5,991 nucleotides of DNA, from contig DAOUMU010000543.1 in the NCBI GenBank assembly GCA_034409055.1, forward strand, positions 1-5,991. Direction: 5' to 3'. The translations under genes and the position numbers were made by a program. Below are positions 3,873 through 5,991 of the stretch, one piece after another. The notes beneath the pieces were generated by a model. It did no database searches. It worked only from the letters and a program-made list of their open reading frames with translations, and was not told where the DNA came from. Position 1 is the first letter of the stretch. Every line of letters starts with the position of its first letter. Source of the DNA: DAOUMU01 sp034409055. GTDB taxonomy: Bacteria > Chloroflexota > Anaerolineae > 4572-78 > J111.

Positions 3873-5991
3873 CTATTCCTTAACGACGATAGGCAGGTAC
3901 AATGTAGCTGGGCCACTATCCTCAGTGTCTAAATTGTTGCTACCCCCCTTGAGAATAAGGGGCAAATAGACATGAAGTGCGTCGGAGCCGACAATGGCGG
4001 TGGCTGTAGAGATGTTGTCCAAATAGTCAGGTTCAGGATTGTCACTGGCCACCCTGGCGGTGTTAACCACTGTGCCCTCCTGGTTAGCGGTCACCACAAG
4101 CTGAAGGGCCTGGCTGGTGCCTGCCAGCAGAGCAGAGCCCAGGTTACAGATAACAGTTCCCCCTGCAGACGTACCTGGAGGCGTACAGATGAAGGAGCCA
4201 GACATACTCAAGGCCAGGCTCACCTCCAGCGGTAAGGTATCGGTAACGATGACATTTGTAGCATCTATGATCCCCTCATTACGCACAGTGATGGTGTAAG
4301 TTAGTAACTCGCCCACCGCCACCGACGTTGGCAGGACGGATTTGTCAAGCTTGAGGTTGGTCAGATCGGCCGGATCAACCTCGGTAATCAAAGCAAATCG
4401 ATTATCACTCGATACCTTGTCCGGTTGATTACTGGTCACTTCAACCACATTGAAGAGCGAGGTGGTATTGATATCAGCGATGGCGGTCATCGTCACTTCC
4501 TTAACATCACCGACATTTACTATGCCCCAGGTACAGGTGACAATGTTACCCGCGTGGCCACAGTTTGGCGAGACTGAGACGATGCTGGCCCCCTCCAGGG
4601 TATCGGTTAAGGTAACGTTCGTGGCCAGGTTCAAGCTGGAGTCCTTGTGGGTCATAACGATGGTGTAAGTTAAAGTTTCTCCTTGCCTGGGCCGGACCGG
4701 TGAAGCTACCTTGGCCACTGCCAGATCCACCGCGTTGACAAAGGTAGTTACTTCGGCCTCATTGTCATCCTCGTCCGGGTCTAGCTCGCTACCACTGACG
4801 CTGGCTGTGTTGACAAGCGTGCCTTGGTTAGTAGGTGTGACCACCACGCTAACCGTCACGAAATCATTCTGCCCCAGACTGTTAAAAATACAGGTAAAGG
4901 TGTCTCCTACCCATGGATTGCAGGACGGTTGCTGAGACTGGGGTTGGCCTTTGTTTGCACCGGCTGTATCCAACAATGTATCGATCAGGGTAGCTGTGAC
5001 CACTGAGGGGCCGATGTTGGTGATGACAATGGTGTAATGCACGGGATCCCCAATCTCTACTTCGTCGTTCGAGGCCAATTTGGTGACGGCCAGATTGGCG
5101 GCCTTCCGGATCGGGTTACTGACGAAGCTTGTGTTGTTATCTTCAGGATCAAGAATGGTAATAGGCAGTGTTACGGTTACTGTGTTGGTGATCGTTCCCG
5201 CCGACACAGTGGGAGTGACCACAATGGTAACCATGGCCGTGGCATTTTTAGCCAGGGCCAAGTTGTTAGTACAGGTAAATTCACCATTTACCCAGGGAGT
5301 GCAGGAGAGACCACTGGGACTGGGCGTACCCAGGACAAGGTTACTCAAGGGGATATCTGCTGTCAGGGTGTCGGTGAGCGTAATCTGACCTACCTGGGCC
5401 GTTGAAGGACCATAGTTGGTGATGAGGATGGTATAGGTCAGTGGCGTTTGCTCCAACGCCTCTGCTCGTGAAGCGAACTTAGTCACCTCCAGATTAATGA
5501 CTGGCTCGATTGTGGTCATGGTCGTGGCCACATTATCAAGCGGGTAAAGATCAAGCATCGTGCTGGTCCCTGTAACCGTGTTGATAATGGTCCCCGGTTC
5601 CATCACGGTGACGAATATTTCAAACGTAGTGGACTGGTTCGGGTTCAGACTGCCACCGCTAGGTGTACACGTGACTGTGTCACCCGCAGGGGTGCAGGTA
5701 CCCCCTGGGGGTGTAGATGTAAAGGAGTTAAAAGTTGCCCCTGATGGTAACTTATCAACGAGAGTGATGGGCGGGGCCAGAGGGCCATGATTGGTAATAG
5801 TGATGGTATATTTCAGCGCCTCCCCGGCCAGTTTGACACCGGGCGCAGACTTGGTTACCTCCAGATCGGTTGCCGCTGAGACTGTGGTGACGACAACGTC
5901 CGTATTGTTCGGGTTGGTATTGGCATCGTTGATCAGGCTGGCTGTATTGGTAATGACTCCGGCCGAGGTCGGGGTGACGACGATGGTGGCC
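3873..5991 (-). CDS. Tandem DUF11 surface protein, 5' end outside the window
   Basis: The reading frame is open from the window edge to a TAG at 3873-3875, showing 705 residues. The true start and any signal peptide lie beyond 5991. It contains five full DUF11 repeats and part of a sixth. DUF11 is a beta-sandwich family of bacterial surface and S-layer-like proteins, often in long arrays. Each unit starts with a D/NL-x-V-x-K-like segment, then a YTI-x-x-T core, T-x-x-DTL, a pair of Cys, a (V)VVT-like strand and an NTA/NTV-x-V strand. An acidic D/N-rich loop (for example LDPDEDDNEAE) could bind calcium. After the last unit come two Tyr-Leu-Pro-Leu/Ile motifs, YLPLILK and YLPIVVK; the second is one residue from the end. 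No LPXTG motif, transmembrane helix or lipobox is seen. It is probably exported as a stalk, adhesin or envelope protein. The next gene begins directly after its stop. Family certain, role inferred. Confidence 0.9.
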   Translation of the reverse strand, partial: ATIVVTPTSAGVITNTASLINDANTNPNNTDVVVTTVSAATDLEVTKSAPGVKLAGEALKYTITITNHGPLAPPITLVDKLPSGATFNSFTSTPPGGTCTPAGDTVTCTPSGGSLNPNQSTTFEIFVTVMEPGTIINTVTGTSTMLDLYPLDNVATTMTTIEPVINLEVTKFASRAEALEQTPLTYTILITNYGPSTAQVGQITLTDTLTADIPLSNLVLGTPSPSGLSCTPWVNGEFTCTNNLALAKNATAMVTIVVTPTVSAGTITNTVTVTLPITILDPEDNNTSFVSNPIRKAANLAVTKLASNDEVEIGDPVHYTIVITNIGPSVVTATLIDTLLDTAGANKGQPQSQQPSCNPWVGDTFTCIFNSLGQNDFVTVSVVVTPTNQGTLVNTASVSGSELDPDEDDNEAEVTTFVNAVDLAVAKVASPVRPRQGETLTYTIVMTHKDSSLNLATNVTLTDTLEGASIVSVSPNCGHAGNIVTCTWGIVNVGDVKEVTMTAIADINTTSLFNVVEVTSNQPDKVSSDNRFALITEVDPADLTNLKLDKSVLPTSVAVGELLTYTITVRNEGIIDATNVIVTDTLPLEVSLALSMSGSFICTPPGTSAGGTVICNLGSALLAGTSQALQLVVTANQEGTVVNTARVASDNPEPDYLDNISTATAIVGSDALHVYLPLILKGGSNNLDTEDSGPATLYLPIVVKE
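3877..3881 (-). promoter_or_regulatory. Ribosome binding site of the Hedgehog-like gene, inside the upstream gene
   Basis: On the minus strand AAGGA (3881-3877) is formed by the last two sense codons (Lys, Glu) of the DUF11 gene. It lies seven bases before the ATG at 3869 and four before the GTG at 3872. This favours the ATG and implies translational coupling of the two genes. Confidence 0.65.
3996..5867 (-). repeat. Array of five DUF11 units within the surface protein
   Basis: Approximate unit bounds, in protein order, are 5867-5505, 5498-5109, 5102-4743, 4733-4377 and 4373-3996, each about 119-130 residues. The end of a sixth unit occupies 5991 to about 5880. The units are diverged in protein and DNA sequence, so the array is old and not a recent duplication. 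All five keep two Cys at matching positions, as in CTP…TC, CNPW…TC or NC…TC. Unit four is the most unusual: its core has THKDSSLN in place of TN-x-GPS. Confidence 0.85.

Noticed and set aside
3873..5606. A start for the DUF11 gene at 5606 (GTG) or 5603 (ATG)
   Set aside because: Translation continues without a stop through the window edge and encodes another full DUF11 unit and part of one more. These codons are internal.

Overview
The window looks like a chromosomal segment of a moderately GC-rich bacterium, most likely a member of the Chloroflexota (Anaerolineae-like). This placement is inferred from gene style, not from a marker tree. The signs are secreted lipoproteins with long Thr-Pro linkers, a tandem DUF11 surface protein ending in Tyr-Leu-Pro-Leu-type motifs, an excalibur domain, and a Bacillus/actinobacterial-type SOS box (GAAC-N4-GTTC) in front of recA.

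Layout: (1) 1-257 is a non-coding leader. It holds a near-perfect sigma70 promoter (TTGACA, 17 bp, TATAAT with extended -10) and two LexA-type boxes, one inside the promoter spacer and one just after the expected transcription start. (2) 258-1412 (+) is recA, complete. It is followed by an imperfect inverted repeat and a strong Rho-independent terminator. (3) 1527-2483 (-) is a lipoprotein with a Thr/Pro linker, an Ig-like beta region and a C-terminal excalibur domain. (4) 2484-2636 is a divergent intergenic region with a perfect 9-bp palindrome that resembles a dispersed repeat. (5) 2637-3158 (+) is a cytoplasmic FHA domain with a C-terminal membrane anchor. (6) 3168-3872 (-) is a lipoprotein whose C-terminal domain closely resembles the Hedgehog N-terminal signalling domain / M15 zinc DD-peptidase fold. 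Its zinc-site residues and much of its calcium-site pattern are present. (7) 3873 to beyond 5991 (-) is the 3' part of a large tandem-DUF11 surface protein. Its stop codon abuts the start of the Hedgehog-like gene.

How the genes relate: recA is an independent SOS-regulated unit. The DUF11 gene and the Hedgehog-like lipoprotein gene form a tightly coupled minus-strand operon that runs in from outside the window. This suggests an extracellular scaffold or adhesin made together with a cell-surface zinc hydrolase or binding protein. The excalibur lipoprotein and the FHA protein are divergently arranged and could share a control region. The Hedgehog-like lipoprotein and its coupling to the DUF11 protein are the most interesting part of the window.
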